Source: Emticicia sp. BO119 (GTDB lineage: Bacteria; Bacteroidota; Bacteroidia; Cytophagales; Spirosomataceae). From it: 64,000 nucleotides of DNA. Position numbers and translations under genes: made by a program. The stretch lies in NCBI RefSeq assembly GCF_013912375.1, contig NZ_JACETV010000002.1:310001-374000 (forward strand), read 5' to 3'. The notes under the pieces are model-generated. The model saw nothing but the letters and a program-made list of their open reading frames with translations, had not been told where the DNA came from and did not search any database. Shown here piece after piece: positions 27,907-37,961 of this stretch (its first letter is position 1; every line of letters starts with the position of its first letter).

Positions 27907-29502
27907 TTATTGTGCTATCCACAATTTTGTTGAGTTCAGATTCGTTCCGCCTGAAGCTGATTTAAAGTTGTCAGCATTATAAGAGATTTCATTATCAGGA
28001 TATACGAAACGGCTGTAATTACCAAAATTGCCCGTGTAATACTGTGTATTTGAAGTTGACATCGGCGTTTTGTTTCCGGTTCTTCTTTTCAAAGTCCAGG
28101 CATCAAATGGTTGTCTGAACTGGTCAATCCACAATTGTGCATAGATCTGGTTCAATGCAGTGGCAGGGTCAGCAGAATATGCTACCATTGGGTTGGTTAA
28201 TAAAGTATTCAATTCAGCCGCAGTTGCTGTAGCAGAAGTTGGTTTCGCTACTGTCCATACAGAAGAACTGACAGCAATACCTTTCCACATATCCACTGAT
28301 GCTTTGATACCCGCTTCGTATTCAGCTTTAGCAGTAGCGGCATTGGCGGTTACACCCATGCCTCTGTTATAGATTTCAGCTTTGATGAACCGTACCTGTG
28401 CAGCCGTCAGGATTAACTCAGGGATTGAAGTTAAATCCTGCTCGAAATAAAGGTTTACCGGTGAGTAAAGGTTGCTTGCCCCTTTATCACTCCAGGCTGT
28501 ATAGCGTTTTTTGTCGTAAGGCAAACCACCTTCAGTTGGGGTTACACCTGATATCGGGTTTTGAGGATAGGCTACCCATTCTCCGGCATTGTTTGGCTCG
28601 TAGAAGATTTTTGCACGAGGGTCAAAAATACCACTGCCGTCTTTATTATCATTAGCCGACATCATATGCCACATCGTAGAACCCATTCTTAGATAACAGT
28701 TAGCTGAGAATGACCATTCACGCCATTGTAAAGAAAGGTTCAGTTTTGAAGGCCATATTCCGATATTGTCAGTATCTGTCAATAATGGTTTGGTCAATGC
28801 CTCTGTGATATGCGTAGTTGCTAATGTTTTGTCTTTGTCATAGATAGTGGCTGCTATGTACAAACGAAGACTGTTAGCAAACTTAGTCCACATTGCAATG
28901 TCACCTTTGAAAAGGGTTTCATAATTACCTAAAGAAACCTGTGAGGCATCAGCTTTCAGGTTATCAACGGCCCATTTCAGATTAGTTAAAATATCGGTAT
29001 ATATTTCCTGTTGGGTGTTGTATTTGGCTTTATACACACCTGTACCTTTATCGGCCGCCAATGCAGCATAACCGGCATCTTTATAAGGCATGGCTCCAAA
29101 GTAGTTGGTAGCTTTGAAACTCTTATAAGCCATGATAGTTTTGAGCATTGCAGAGATGTTATTCATTGAAGCCGGATTATCGCTTTTTTCAATGCGGTCT
29201 TCAATAACACGTACATTCGCCAGGGTATAATAATAGTTATCCCAAACTGCACCTTTGGCGTTATCGTAAGGATAAGAACCCGATGTGATAGCCGCCTGCT
29301 GGGTAATTGGGTATATCCAGGCGTTCATTACTGACTGTTCGCCGCCTGTTAATGGTAGTGAACTCACTACTGCATTGAACATTTCAGGAGTAGAAGCACT
29401 ATTAGGTTTATCCCAGGGTGCATTGATTTCTTCAAAATCTTTCTTACACGATACCGAAGTAACAAGTAAGGCAACGATAGCTATTTTTGATAAATTTTTC
29501 AT
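27907..29502 (-). CDS. susD: SusD/RagB-type outer-membrane glycan-binding lipoprotein
   Basis: 531 residues with a lipoprotein signal (lipobox VTSVSC, cysteine near residue 20) followed by KKDFEEINAPWDKPN. It has the TPR-like helical fold of SusD-like_2 proteins: YNTQQEIYTDILTNLKWAVD and ITEALTKPLL are recognisable repeats, and GQFRQ/DAWTLKRRTG-like residues near the end. It would cap the SusC channel and bind the glycan at the cell surface. It follows SusC by 18 bp (same operon). Part of the glycan locus. Confidence 0.93.
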   Translation of the reverse strand: MKNLSKIAIVALLVTSVSCKKDFEEINAPWDKPNSASTPEMFNAVVSSLPLTGGEQSVMNAWIYPITQQAAITSGSYPYDNAKGAVWDNYYYTLANVRVIEDRIEKSDNPASMNNISAMLKTIMAYKSFKATNYFGAMPYKDAGYAALAADKGTGVYKAKYNTQQEIYTDILTNLKWAVDNLKADASQVSLGNYETLFKGDIAMWTKFANSLRLYIAATIYDKDKTLATTHITEALTKPLLTDTDNIGIWPSKLNLSLQWREWSFSANCYLRMGSTMWHMMSANDNKDGSGIFDPRAKIFYEPNNAGEWVAYPQNPISGVTPTEGGLPYDKKRYTAWSDKGASNLYSPVNLYFEQDLTSIPELILTAAQVRFIKAEIYNRGMGVTANAATAKAEYEAGIKASVDMWKGIAVSSSVWTVAKPTSATATAAELNTLLTNPMVAYSADPATALNQIYAQLWIDQFRQPFDAWTLKRRTGNKTPMSTSNTQYYTGNFGNYSRFVYPDNEISYNADNFKSASGGTNLNSTKLWIAQ

Positions 29503-29520
29503 GATTCTGTGTTTAATAGA

Positions 29521-32500
29521 TTATAGCCTTGCTTTTAATGAGAAACCTAAATCACGAGTACCCGGATATTGTGACCATTGGAAACCTTGTGCGTTGCCAA
29601 TACCGTTTACAGCCTCCGGATTCATTCTGTCAGGCAAGGTTGTGAATAAATAGAACAGGTTACGGCCCACAAATGAGATGTCTAAACCTTGTAGTACTTT
29701 GGTGCGTTTTACGATAGCCGATGGAACCGAGTAAGTAAGATTTACCTCACGTAATTTAGCCCACGAGTTTTCAAAAACGAGGTTGCTTCTTGGCATTTTC
29801 ACGTTAGACCAACCCATGTACTGACCTGCATATTTATACATATAATGTACTACGTCTGTATTTTTGGTACCGTCGGCAAATACACCTTCTAAAATCACAC
29901 CATGGTTGGCTGTGCTACCATCAGGATAAGTGTATGGTAAACCACCACCGTTTCTTTCAAGCAAAGTGCTTGGCGACAAACCATGACCCATAGAAGCACC
30001 GTAGTCGGCTGAGTAAATATCACCACCCAATTTGAAATCAGTCAATAAATATAAACTGAAGTTTTTGTAGCGAAGGGTGTTGCTCAAACCACCTGTTAGT
30101 TTCGGAGTTGTGTTACCAATAGCTACAGGATCGGCAGTGGTTACATATTGTGTGCCTACTACTTTATCAGTGGTTTTGTCAATTACTTTCTGTACAACTT
30201 TCTGGCCGTTCAGGTAAGTGTAATCATAACCATAGATGGTGCCATAGTTTTCACCAGCTTTTACGTACATCAATGCCCCGTTAGTTCCCCAAAGGTCAGC
30301 CAATGGATAACGATCTATACCTTCGGCCAATGAGATAACCTTATTCTGGTTATGTGCTCCGTTTAAAGCCAAATCCCATCTGAAAGAACCTGTATTGATT
30401 GGCGTAGCTCTGACAATAAACTCAAAGCCTTTGTTAGCCAACTCTCCTGTATTGAAAGTAACCGCAGTAGCACCTGAAGAAGTTGCTAAAGAAGAACTTA
30501 AAATCTGGCTTGTGGCTCTTGTCTGGTAGTAGGTCAGTTCCATGCTTAATTTACCAGCAAGGAAGCCTAACTCGGTACCGATTTCAAATGATTTGTTTCT
30601 TTGCGGTTGTAATAAACCAGCCGGAGGTAAAGTAGTTTGTAAGCTACGCACAGGCAAACCACCGAATGACGTGGCCGCAGTACCATTGATTGTATTGGTA
30701 ATGGTAGATGTATTGTAGGTGTATTGAGTCTGATACGGGCTTGCACCATTGGCGCTTTCGGCTAATGATACTTTTAATTTACCATAGCTCAGGAAGTTCT
30801 GATTTTTGAAAGCATCAATAGCTTCGGTAAACACAAAGCTTAAGCTTCCTGATGGGAAGAAATAAGAAGAAGTAGCAATTGGTAGTGTAGAAGACCAGTC
30901 ATTTCTTCCTGTCAATTGCAAGAACAAATAGTTATTATAGGATAAATCAGCGATACCAAACAATGAGTTCAGATTCAAATCATAGCGGGTTTCACCAGTA
31001 GTGATTTTAGTTTTATCAAGGTTGTTATTCAGATAGTATTTGAATGGTACGTCAAAGTTACCAGCATTCCAGGTATTTACGCCGTGGCTTCTGCTGCGTA
31101 GTGCAGAGTTACCAACTAATAAACTACCATTGAATTTAGAGCCAAACAAACCATCTTTATGTAATGTAGTGAAAGCCTCAAAGTTTACGTCCTGATTAGC
31201 GATGTTTTCCATGCCATATTGTCCTTGAATACCTGCTACGTCTATTGGGGTATTTTTACTTTCGATTGAAGTAGTTGCATTGTTGATGGAGGCGCGTCCT
31301 GCCAGGTTCAACCAGGGTGTCACATCAGCTGAAAGGCGGATAGAGCCTAATAATTGATTACGAGTGAGGTACTGGTTGTTTTCGTAGAATTTCCAGAACA
31401 TATCCTTAAACGCATTGTTGTTATAAGGATAATATTTGAATGGAGAAGACTGATCGAAGATATTTTTGCTTCCGTCAGCGTTTTTATACGAATCCAATTC
31501 TAATGGAATGTAATCGCGCGACATACCATGAATCATGAAGTTGGCCCAACCATTATCGTTAGCAGATTCAGGTGTATTCAAACGATTGTAGTTTGTATAA
31601 CTACCGGTAATTTCAGCTTTTACTTTTTTCGAAATATTTAAAGATGACCCTAAATTTACGTTAGTCTGGTCGTAGTTACTATTAGGGATAATCGCTTTAT
31701 TGTCTAATCTGGTTAAACCTACACGTAGTGTACCGTACTCACCACCACCACTGAAAGAGAGGTTATGAGTGTTGGTATTACCAGTCTGAAAATAAGCTTT
31801 TCTGTTATCAGGTTGAGCTTCCCATTTACGTTTTACGCCATCCCACCAGATTAATTCGGTACCATCTAATTTATGACCCCACGAAGACGCAGGCCCATAC
31901 CAACTGAAAATATCCCAAGAAGAATAACCACCCGGAATGGCACCACCACTACGATAATTGTTGTTTACATCCTGAGCATCCCAAGGGTAGTTACCAGGAT
32001 AACGCAGTTGACCGTCAGCAGTAGTTGGGAAAGGTTGAGTTGCCGACCATAGGGCTGAAGCTCCACCATATCCATACTCATTTTGCATATCCATGAAACG
32101 ATACGCAGTAGTCGTTAAAGAAGAGAAATTATAGTCTAAACCAAAATCTTCTCTTTTACCACCTTTTTTGCTGGTAATCATGATTACACCATTGGCACCA
32201 CGTGCCCCGTAAAGAGCAGCTGCGTTGGCACCTTTCAATACAGTAATATCTTCTACCTCGTCTGTATTGATAAAATTAAGGAACGAACCCCAGTCTTTCG
32301 GGCTTGTTACATCGCTGCTTTTGCCTTGTGTACCACCTACAGGGTCGTTTTGTACTTGAATACCGTCAATTACGATTAGCGGCTGGTTAGTGCCTAAGAT
32401 ACTGTTATTGCCTCTTATAACGATTCTCTGAGAACCCCCTTGCACCCCATTAGGCACAGAGATGTTTAAACCTGCTGATTTACCCATCAAACCCGAAGCG

Positions 32501-32910
32501 ATATCAGGTGGTGCGGCTTGTACTAACTCTTTAGAAGCAATTTTTTGAGCAGAATAACCAATTGATTTTGATTCTCTTTTGATACCGAGGGCAGTTACTA
32601 CTACCTCATTTAATTGTTTACTGTCTTCTACTAATTCAATATCAATGACTGAGCGTCCGTTTACCTCTATATTCTGGGTAGCGAAACCAATGAACGAAAC
32701 AACGAGTGTAGTTTTTGCATTCGGGACACTCAAAGAGTACTTTCCTTCAGGGTCAGTTATGGTTCCGTTGTTTGTACCTTTTACGGTTACCGACACGCCA
32801 GGTATGGGTTCTCCGCCAGAAGTTACCTTACCTGTAACAGTCTGTGCTAATACCGGTAGGCTAAAGCCCATCAATAATATCAGCACCAGCTTTGGTAAAA
32901 AATTTCTCAT
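29521..32910 (-). CDS. susC: SusC/RagA-type TonB-linked outer-membrane transporter
   Basis: 1129 residues: signal peptide, a CarboxypepD_reg-like domain (VTGKVTSGGEPIPGVSVTVK, about 24-105), the plug with ESKSIGYSAQKI, ALGIKRESKS and the SusC signature GANAAALYGARGANGVIMITSKKG, then a large beta-barrel. The N-terminal region bears the short linker typical of SusC. It pairs with SusD 18 bp downstream; the pair forms the import gate of the locus. The gene is divergent from the ROK regulator across a 679-bp intergenic region. Confidence 0.95.
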   Translation of the reverse strand: MRNFLPKLVLILLMGFSLPVLAQTVTGKVTSGGEPIPGVSVTVKGTNNGTITDPEGKYSLSVPNAKTTLVVSFIGFATQNIEVNGRSVIDIELVEDSKQLNEVVVTALGIKRESKSIGYSAQKIASKELVQAAPPDIASGLMGKSAGLNISVPNGVQGGSQRIVIRGNNSILGTNQPLIVIDGIQVQNDPVGGTQGKSSDVTSPKDWGSFLNFINTDEVEDITVLKGANAAALYGARGANGVIMITSKKGGKREDFGLDYNFSSLTTTAYRFMDMQNEYGYGGASALWSATQPFPTTADGQLRYPGNYPWDAQDVNNNYRSGGAIPGGYSSWDIFSWYGPASSWGHKLDGTELIWWDGVKRKWEAQPDNRKAYFQTGNTNTHNLSFSGGGEYGTLRVGLTRLDNKAIIPNSNYDQTNVNLGSSLNISKKVKAEITGSYTNYNRLNTPESANDNGWANFMIHGMSRDYIPLELDSYKNADGSKNIFDQSSPFKYYPYNNNAFKDMFWKFYENNQYLTRNQLLGSIRLSADVTPWLNLAGRASINNATTSIESKNTPIDVAGIQGQYGMENIANQDVNFEAFTTLHKDGLFGSKFNGSLLVGNSALRSRSHGVNTWNAGNFDVPFKYYLNNNLDKTKITTGETRYDLNLNSLFGIADLSYNNYLFLQLTGRNDWSSTLPIATSSYFFPSGSLSFVFTEAIDAFKNQNFLSYGKLKVSLAESANGASPYQTQYTYNTSTITNTINGTAATSFGGLPVRSLQTTLPPAGLLQPQRNKSFEIGTELGFLAGKLSMELTYYQTRATSQILSSSLATSSGATAVTFNTGELANKGFEFIVRATPINTGSFRWDLALNGAHNQNKVISLAEGIDRYPLADLWGTNGALMYVKAGENYGTIYGYDYTYLNGQKVVQKVIDKTTDKVVGTQYVTTADPVAIGNTTPKLTGGLSNTLRYKNFSLYLLTDFKLGGDIYSADYGASMGHGLSPSTLLERNGGGLPYTYPDGSTANHGVILEGVFADGTKNTDVVHYMYKYAGQYMGWSNVKMPRSNLVFENSWAKLREVNLTYSVPSAIVKRTKVLQGLDISFVGRNLFYLFTTLPDRMNPEAVNGIGNAQGFQWSQYPGTRDLGFSLKARL

Positions 32911-33589
32911 ATAATTTGACTTGGGTTAAAAATGATTGCTTTAAAAGTTCTTGATTGATTTTCCGGTGTCTGTTACTTAATAGTAGGCAAACCAACGGAA
33001 AAATATTGAACACCGGCTTCCTGACGGGAGTCATACAGGAGCAATGCAGAAGTGTCTAATAAGTACTACCTACTATATACTTTGCTTCTATAGTGAGGCG
33101 AGGTTCTTTGTGAATTTTAGCGATACTTTGACGATTTAGGGTTAAACATTCTTAATTAATAAATACTATGTTTTCTGCAACTCTGATAAGAATATCAGTC
33201 TGAAATGGCACAAAAAGGTAATTAGTACTGAGTGGATTTAAGAATGCGGGTTAAGGCTACTGTCTGAAATAGGTTATAGTTTAAGTTAAGTTATTTTTAA
33301 AAAAATGTTAAATATGGATACAAACATAAATAAAAATTATTTAATAAAAAGTAATTATTAAATTTTTTTAAAAATATATGATATGTTATTAAATTTTATA
33401 TGATATTTAGGCTCGATTTAGAAAAAAGAGCCTGATGGAGAAGAGTCTTGGCTTTTTTTTAATAAATTGCTTAGCGATTATTAAAATTCTGATCCCTAAG
33501 CTAAACCAGACATCTGCTTGCATGCCATTCAGATTGCTCACCCGGGCATGTATAGTATGAGCCTAACCTTATTTTAACTATAAAAAACA
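32911..33589. other. Divergent regulatory region between susC and the ROK gene
   Basis: 679 bp without a credible gene. The part from about 33290 to 33420 is extremely AT-rich (runs of A and T). There is a small dyad CTGATA-N4-TATCAG at 33183-33198 and a terminator-like hairpin at 33422-33460. It must hold the promoters of both the susCD and the ROK/glycosidase transcripts. No promoter box was convincing. Confidence 0.5.
33422..33460 (+). terminator. Terminator-like hairpin inside the intergenic region
   Basis: AAAAAAGAGCC pairs with GGCTTTTTTTT (11 bp, one G-T) around a 17-nt loop. It sits about 130 bp upstream of the ROK gene with no coding sequence before it, so it may be an attenuator of a leader transcript or the end of a small RNA. 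Confidence 0.4.
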
Positions 33590-34825
33590 ATGTCAGAAAT
33601 TACCCTCGATAACGAGATTGAAATGGTCAGCAAAGAGTCGGTCATTGACATCAAAAAGAACAAGCAAAAAAAAGGAATCGTATCTGAGCTGTATTTCAAT
33701 GAAACGAACACCATCGCAGAACTATCTCATTCATTACACATCAGTATCCCTTCTATTACTGCCCTTATTGAAGAATTAGTTGAAGAAAAATGGATTGTTG
33801 AAACAGGTTTCGGGGTATCCAAGCAAGGCCGTCGCCCTGCAATTTATGGTATTAATCCCAAAGAAAAATTTGTGTTGGTACTGGACATAAATACGCACGA
33901 CACCAAGGTGTTTATTCTGAACCTTCGCAATCAGGTGGTGTTTACACAAGTATTTGACCTGCAATTGAAAAACAACCCTTCTTTTTTGGAGACACTATTT
34001 ACTATAGTTGATAATGTAATTGAACAGAAAATTACGAAAGGTAAAAAACTGATTGCATTGGGGGTATCTATGCCCGGTCTGATAAACAAGAATACTGGGA
34101 TTAACTACACGTATAAAAGCCTGAACAGTGAGAATAAATCGTTAGGCAAGTCAATTGAAGAACATTTCAAATTGCCGGCCTATGTTATCAACGACTCTAA
34201 AGCTAATGCTTTTGGAGAATATCGTTTCGGCTTAGCCAAAGGCAAGCACCATGTATTATCTATCAACGTCGACTGGGGTATTGGCTTGGGTGTAGTAGTG
34301 AATGGAGAGATTTTCGACGGAGCATCAGGTTTTGCAGGTGAATTAGGGCATATTCAGGTAAATCCTGACGGGGTGCTTTGTACTTGTGGAAAGGTGGGCT
34401 GTTTGGATACCATCACGTCTGCCTCTTCGCTACTCAAAAACATTAAAGATGGTCTGCGGCAGGGGAAAGTATCTAAATTGGGTGAATATAAAGACCGTGT
34501 AGAGGATATTAATCTCGAAATGGTAATTGAAGCTGCCCAACAAGGTGATGCTTTTGCCATAGACATTATTCATAATATAGGTTTAGAATTAGGTAAAGGG
34601 CTTTCAATAGCTGTACACCTGTTTAACCCGCAGATTATTATTATTGATGGTGTATTATCAAAAGCGCAAAAGCTTATTGTAAATCCGATTGAACATGCTA
34701 TTAACAAATATTGTCTGACAGATTTCAAAGAAGATTTAAGAATCGAGATTTCGCAATTGGGTGAAAACGCAAAAATTTACGGTGTTCATACCTATGTCGT
34801 AGAAAGTTTATTGAAAACAGCTTAA
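33590..34825 (+). CDS. ROK family transcriptional regulator / sugar kinase-like
   Basis: 411 residues. N-terminal winged helix (NTIAELSHSLHISIPSITALIEELVEEKW, about 40-80) followed by an actin-like ROK domain with the glycine-rich loop VLVLDINTHDTKVFI, the FDGASGFAGELGHIQVNPDGVLCTCGKVGCLDTITSASSL zinc motif (CxCGxxGC), and a C-terminal IIIIDGVLS. NagC/XylR-type regulators bind sugars such as GlcNAc-6-P or xylose. It heads the plus-strand glycosidase cluster and is divergent from susC, so it is the likely sugar-responsive regulator of the locus. Confidence 0.92.
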   Translation: MSEITLDNEIEMVSKESVIDIKKNKQKKGIVSELYFNETNTIAELSHSLHISIPSITALIEELVEEKWIVETGFGVSKQGRRPAIYGINPKEKFVLVLDINTHDTKVFILNLRNQVVFTQVFDLQLKNNPSFLETLFTIVDNVIEQKITKGKKLIALGVSMPGLINKNTGINYTYKSLNSENKSLGKSIEEHFKLPAYVINDSKANAFGEYRFGLAKGKHHVLSINVDWGIGLGVVVNGEIFDGASGFAGELGHIQVNPDGVLCTCGKVGCLDTITSASSLLKNIKDGLRQGKVSKLGEYKDRVEDINLEMVIEAAQQGDAFAIDIIHNIGLELGKGLSIAVHLFNPQIIIIDGVLSKAQKLIVNPIEHAINKYCLTDFKEDLRIEISQLGENAKIYGVHTYVVESLLKTA

Positions 34826-34836
34826 TCTTATTTACA

Positions 34837-36378
34837 ATGAAAAGATATTTTATTAAAGCAATCACCTTTGTCATGATAGCTTTTTCATTTTCTTCATTTA
34901 ATAAGAAAGCACCCGCCTCGCCCCGGCCTAATATTCTGGTTATTTTCTCTGACGACCACGCCTTACAGGCAATCAGTGCTTATGGTAGCCCACATATTCA
35001 AACCCCCAATATTGACCGGATTGCCAAAGATGGAGCTATTTTCAGAAATATGTTCTGTACTAATTCTATCTGTGGCCCGAGTAGAGCCACTTTGTTAACA
35101 GGCAAGTTCAGTCATAAAAACGGGCATATCAATAATAAAACGAGGTTTGATACAAACCAGGATATTTTTACAAAGTATTTACAGGAGGCTGGCTACGAAA
35201 CAGGCTGGATTGGTAAATGGCACTTAGTGAATTTACCGAAGTATTTTAATTACTGGTCGATTCTTCCGGGACAAGGGTCTTACTATAATCCTGATTTTAT
35301 TGAAATGGATGGGCAAACCCGTAGGCAAGAGGGCTATGCTTCTGATGTGATTGCAGGCAGAGCCATAGACTGGTTACAGAACAAGCATGATACTGCCAAA
35401 CCTTTTTGCCTGATTGTCGGACAAAACGCACCACACCGTACTTGGTTACCCGACACAGCAGACCTCCATGCTTTTGATGGTATAAAATTTAAAATGCCCG
35501 ATACCTTCTATGATACCTATGAAGGTAGAATAGCTGCGCAGAAACAAAAAATGCACATTGCCAAAGACCTGCGCATGGATTATGACCTGAAAGTAGATGA
35601 TAACCATCTGCCTCATAAAAAACGTATGAACGAGGCACAACTAAAAGCCTATAATGCCTATTACGAGCCTTTAAACGAGGAGTTTAAAAAGCAAAAACTG
35701 ACTGGTAAAGCATTAGACGAATGGAAGTTTCAGCGGTATATGCATGATTATATGGCCTGTGTGAAATCATTAGATAGAAATGTCGGGAAGGTATTAGATT
35801 ATCTGGATAAAAATGGTTTGACAGAGAATACACTCATAGTTTATGCCTCAGACCAGGGTTTTTATTTAGGTGAGCATGGCTGGTTTGATAAACGCTTTAT
35901 GTACGAAGAATCTTTCCATATGCCATTGGCAATGAAATATCCGAAACTGATAAAGAAAGGCACAGTTGTTAATGGTTTTGCCCAGAATATTGATTTTGCC
36001 CCGACTTTTCTTGAATTAGCAGGAGTGGGTATTCCGAATGACATTCAAGGCAGGTCTTTGCTGCCGCTTATGAAAAATCAGAAGCCTGCTTCCTGGCGTA
36101 AATCATTATATTATCATTATTATGAATATCCTGATGAGCATAATACTATGCCCCATTTCGGTGTGCGGACTGACCGCTATAAACTTATCAGATTTTATGA
36201 AGATGGCGATTTCTGGGAGTTGTATGACCTGAAAAATGACCGGAAAGAACTGAAGAATATTTATGCTTCTGCTCCTGAAACTCTGATAAATTCATTAAAA
36301 CAGGAATTGAACCGATTAATAGAGGAATATGATGATAAAGAAGCCGCAGCCATTTTAGCTAAAGAAACAAAGCCATAA
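34837..36378 (+). CDS. Secreted sulfatase
   Basis: 513 residues with a short signal (FIKAITFVMIAFSFSSF). Formylglycine motif C79-G-P-S-R83 (SICGPSRATLLTGKF), metal-binding D39-D40 in ILVIFSDDHALQAIS and the DQGFYLGEHGWFDKRFMYE segment mark a S1-family sulfatase. The C-terminus has HFGVRTDRYKLIRFYEDGDFWELYDLKNDRKELKNI. Acts in the periplasm or outside, releasing sulfate from glycan. In a locus of N-glycan enzymes it may remove sulfate from GlcNAc, Gal or Man. Starts 12 bp after ROK. Confidence 0.93.
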   Translation: MKRYFIKAITFVMIAFSFSSFNKKAPASPRPNILVIFSDDHALQAISAYGSPHIQTPNIDRIAKDGAIFRNMFCTNSICGPSRATLLTGKFSHKNGHINNKTRFDTNQDIFTKYLQEAGYETGWIGKWHLVNLPKYFNYWSILPGQGSYYNPDFIEMDGQTRRQEGYASDVIAGRAIDWLQNKHDTAKPFCLIVGQNAPHRTWLPDTADLHAFDGIKFKMPDTFYDTYEGRIAAQKQKMHIAKDLRMDYDLKVDDNHLPHKKRMNEAQLKAYNAYYEPLNEEFKKQKLTGKALDEWKFQRYMHDYMACVKSLDRNVGKVLDYLDKNGLTENTLIVYASDQGFYLGEHGWFDKRFMYEESFHMPLAMKYPKLIKKGTVVNGFAQNIDFAPTFLELAGVGIPNDIQGRSLLPLMKNQKPASWRKSLYYHYYEYPDEHNTMPHFGVRTDRYKLIRFYEDGDFWELYDLKNDRKELKNIYASAPETLINSLKQELNRLIEEYDDKEAAAILAKETKP

Positions 36379-36398
36379 AAGTTAACCCTAACCTTAAC

Positions 36399-37820
36399 AT
36401 GTACGATCTGAATCGAAGAAATTTCATTAAAACAACATCTCTTGCCGGAATCGGTATGATGGCTGGTAATTCTGCTTTTGGGGCTGATTTTCCAACTGTA
36501 CGTGTGGCACCTGCTAAAAGAAATTTTAGTAGTCCGGTTATTGAGGCCACGATTCATCGAATGAAATCGTCGATTAAAGATGCTGAATTAGGTTGGTTAT
36601 TTGAGAATTGTTTTCCGAATACATTAGATACTACAGTTATTTTTAAAACCAAAAATGGCAGACCAGATACTTTCGTAATTACAGGTGATATTCATGCCAT
36701 GTGGTTGCGTGACAGTTCTGCACAGGTATGGCCTTATCTGCCTTTAATCAGGCAAGACCCTAAGTTGAAGGACTTAATAGCTGGAGTTATTAACCGTCAG
36801 ACAGAATGTATTCTGATAGACCCTTATGCCAATGCCTTTAATGATGGACCGGGTAAATCTGAATGGTTATCAGACCACACGGAAATGAAGCCTGAATTGC
36901 ACGAGCGCAAGTGGGAACTGGATTCATTGTGTTATACCGTTCGTCTGGCCTATCATTACTGGAAAATATCGGGTGATATTAGTGTTTTTGATGAAAAATG
37001 GTTAAAAGCTGCCAAATTGATAATTGCTACCTGTCGTGTACAACAACGCCTGACAGATAGAGGACCATATCATTTTGGCCGTACTACCTCATGGTCGACA
37101 GATACCGTACCAGGCAATGGTTATGGAAATAATACCAAGCCTAATGGCTTGATTCACAGTATCTTCCGTCCATCTGACGATGCTACGTTATACCCATTCC
37201 TGATTCCGTCCAATCTGTTTGCCGTTATTTCTTTTCGTCAGTTAGCAGAGATTTCGGAGAAAGTTATAAAAGATACGGCCTTTGCCAAAGAATGTACAGC
37301 TTTTGCGAATCAGGTAGAAGCCGCTATTAAGAAATTTGCCATTATCAGCCATCCGGTTTACGGACAAATCTATGCAATGGAAGTTGATGGCTTCGGCAAT
37401 CGTTTATTGCAGGATGATGCCAATGTACCGAATCTATTAAGTCTGCCGTATCTGGGAGCTATAAAAGCTAATGACCCAATCTATCAGAATACCCGTCGAT
37501 TTGTATTAAGTGATAGCAACCCGTATTTCTTTAAAGGCAAAGCCGCAGAAGGTATTGGTAGTCCGCATACGCTTGTTAACCAGATATGGCCGATGAGTAT
37601 CATTATGCGGGCTATGACTTCAAACAATGACCAGGAAATATTGGCGCAATTAAGATTCCTGAAAAATACACACGCAGAGACAGGCTTTATACATGAGTCT
37701 TTCGATAAAGACGATGCCAGCAAATTCACCCGTAAATGGTTTGCCTGGGCAAATACACTTTTCGGTGAATTGATGCTAAAGATTGAGCGTGAGCGACCAC
37801 ATTTATTGAAGAATGTTTAG
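36399..37820 (+). CDS. GH125 exo-alpha-1,6-mannosidase
   Basis: 473 residues with a twin-arginine-like start (NRRNFIKTTSLAGIGMMAGN) ending at a cleavable GAD. The core matches GH125: ITGDIHAMWLRDSSAQVWPYLPL, GVINRQTECILIDPYANAFN, and HGKWELDSLCYTVRLAYHYW-type segment, WSTDTVPGNGYGNNTKPNGLI and SFDKDDASKFTRKWFAWANTLFGELML. GH125 hydrolyses alpha-1,6-linked mannose of N-glycans (and yeast mannan), one of the clearest hints of the substrate of the locus. 20 bp after the sulfatase. Confidence 0.92.
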   Translation: MYDLNRRNFIKTTSLAGIGMMAGNSAFGADFPTVRVAPAKRNFSSPVIEATIHRMKSSIKDAELGWLFENCFPNTLDTTVIFKTKNGRPDTFVITGDIHAMWLRDSSAQVWPYLPLIRQDPKLKDLIAGVINRQTECILIDPYANAFNDGPGKSEWLSDHTEMKPELHERKWELDSLCYTVRLAYHYWKISGDISVFDEKWLKAAKLIIATCRVQQRLTDRGPYHFGRTTSWSTDTVPGNGYGNNTKPNGLIHSIFRPSDDATLYPFLIPSNLFAVISFRQLAEISEKVIKDTAFAKECTAFANQVEAAIKKFAIISHPVYGQIYAMEVDGFGNRLLQDDANVPNLLSLPYLGAIKANDPIYQNTRRFVLSDSNPYFFKGKAAEGIGSPHTLVNQIWPMSIIMRAMTSNNDQEILAQLRFLKNTHAETGFIHESFDKDDASKFTRKWFAWANTLFGELMLKIERERPHLLKNV

Positions 37821-37961
37821 CTGAATTTTATTTCATTAAGCAATAAAGTTTTTAATGTAGAATAATATAGAGAATGGAGTAGACCCTATCCTTAACCCTT
37901 GTTCATTGTTGAGGACAGAGGTTGCAAAGTGGGGTTCATACTTCTTCCAAATCCTGAACAA

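Noticed and set aside
27678-27965. A 95-residue plus-strand ORF
   Set aside because: It overlaps the SusD stop and terminator region, begins in an AT-rich spacer and shows no domain.
37899-37961. TTG-initiated N-terminal extension of GH29 fucosidase
   Set aside because: The ATG at 37962 is followed by a proper signal peptide; the extension is not conserved-looking.
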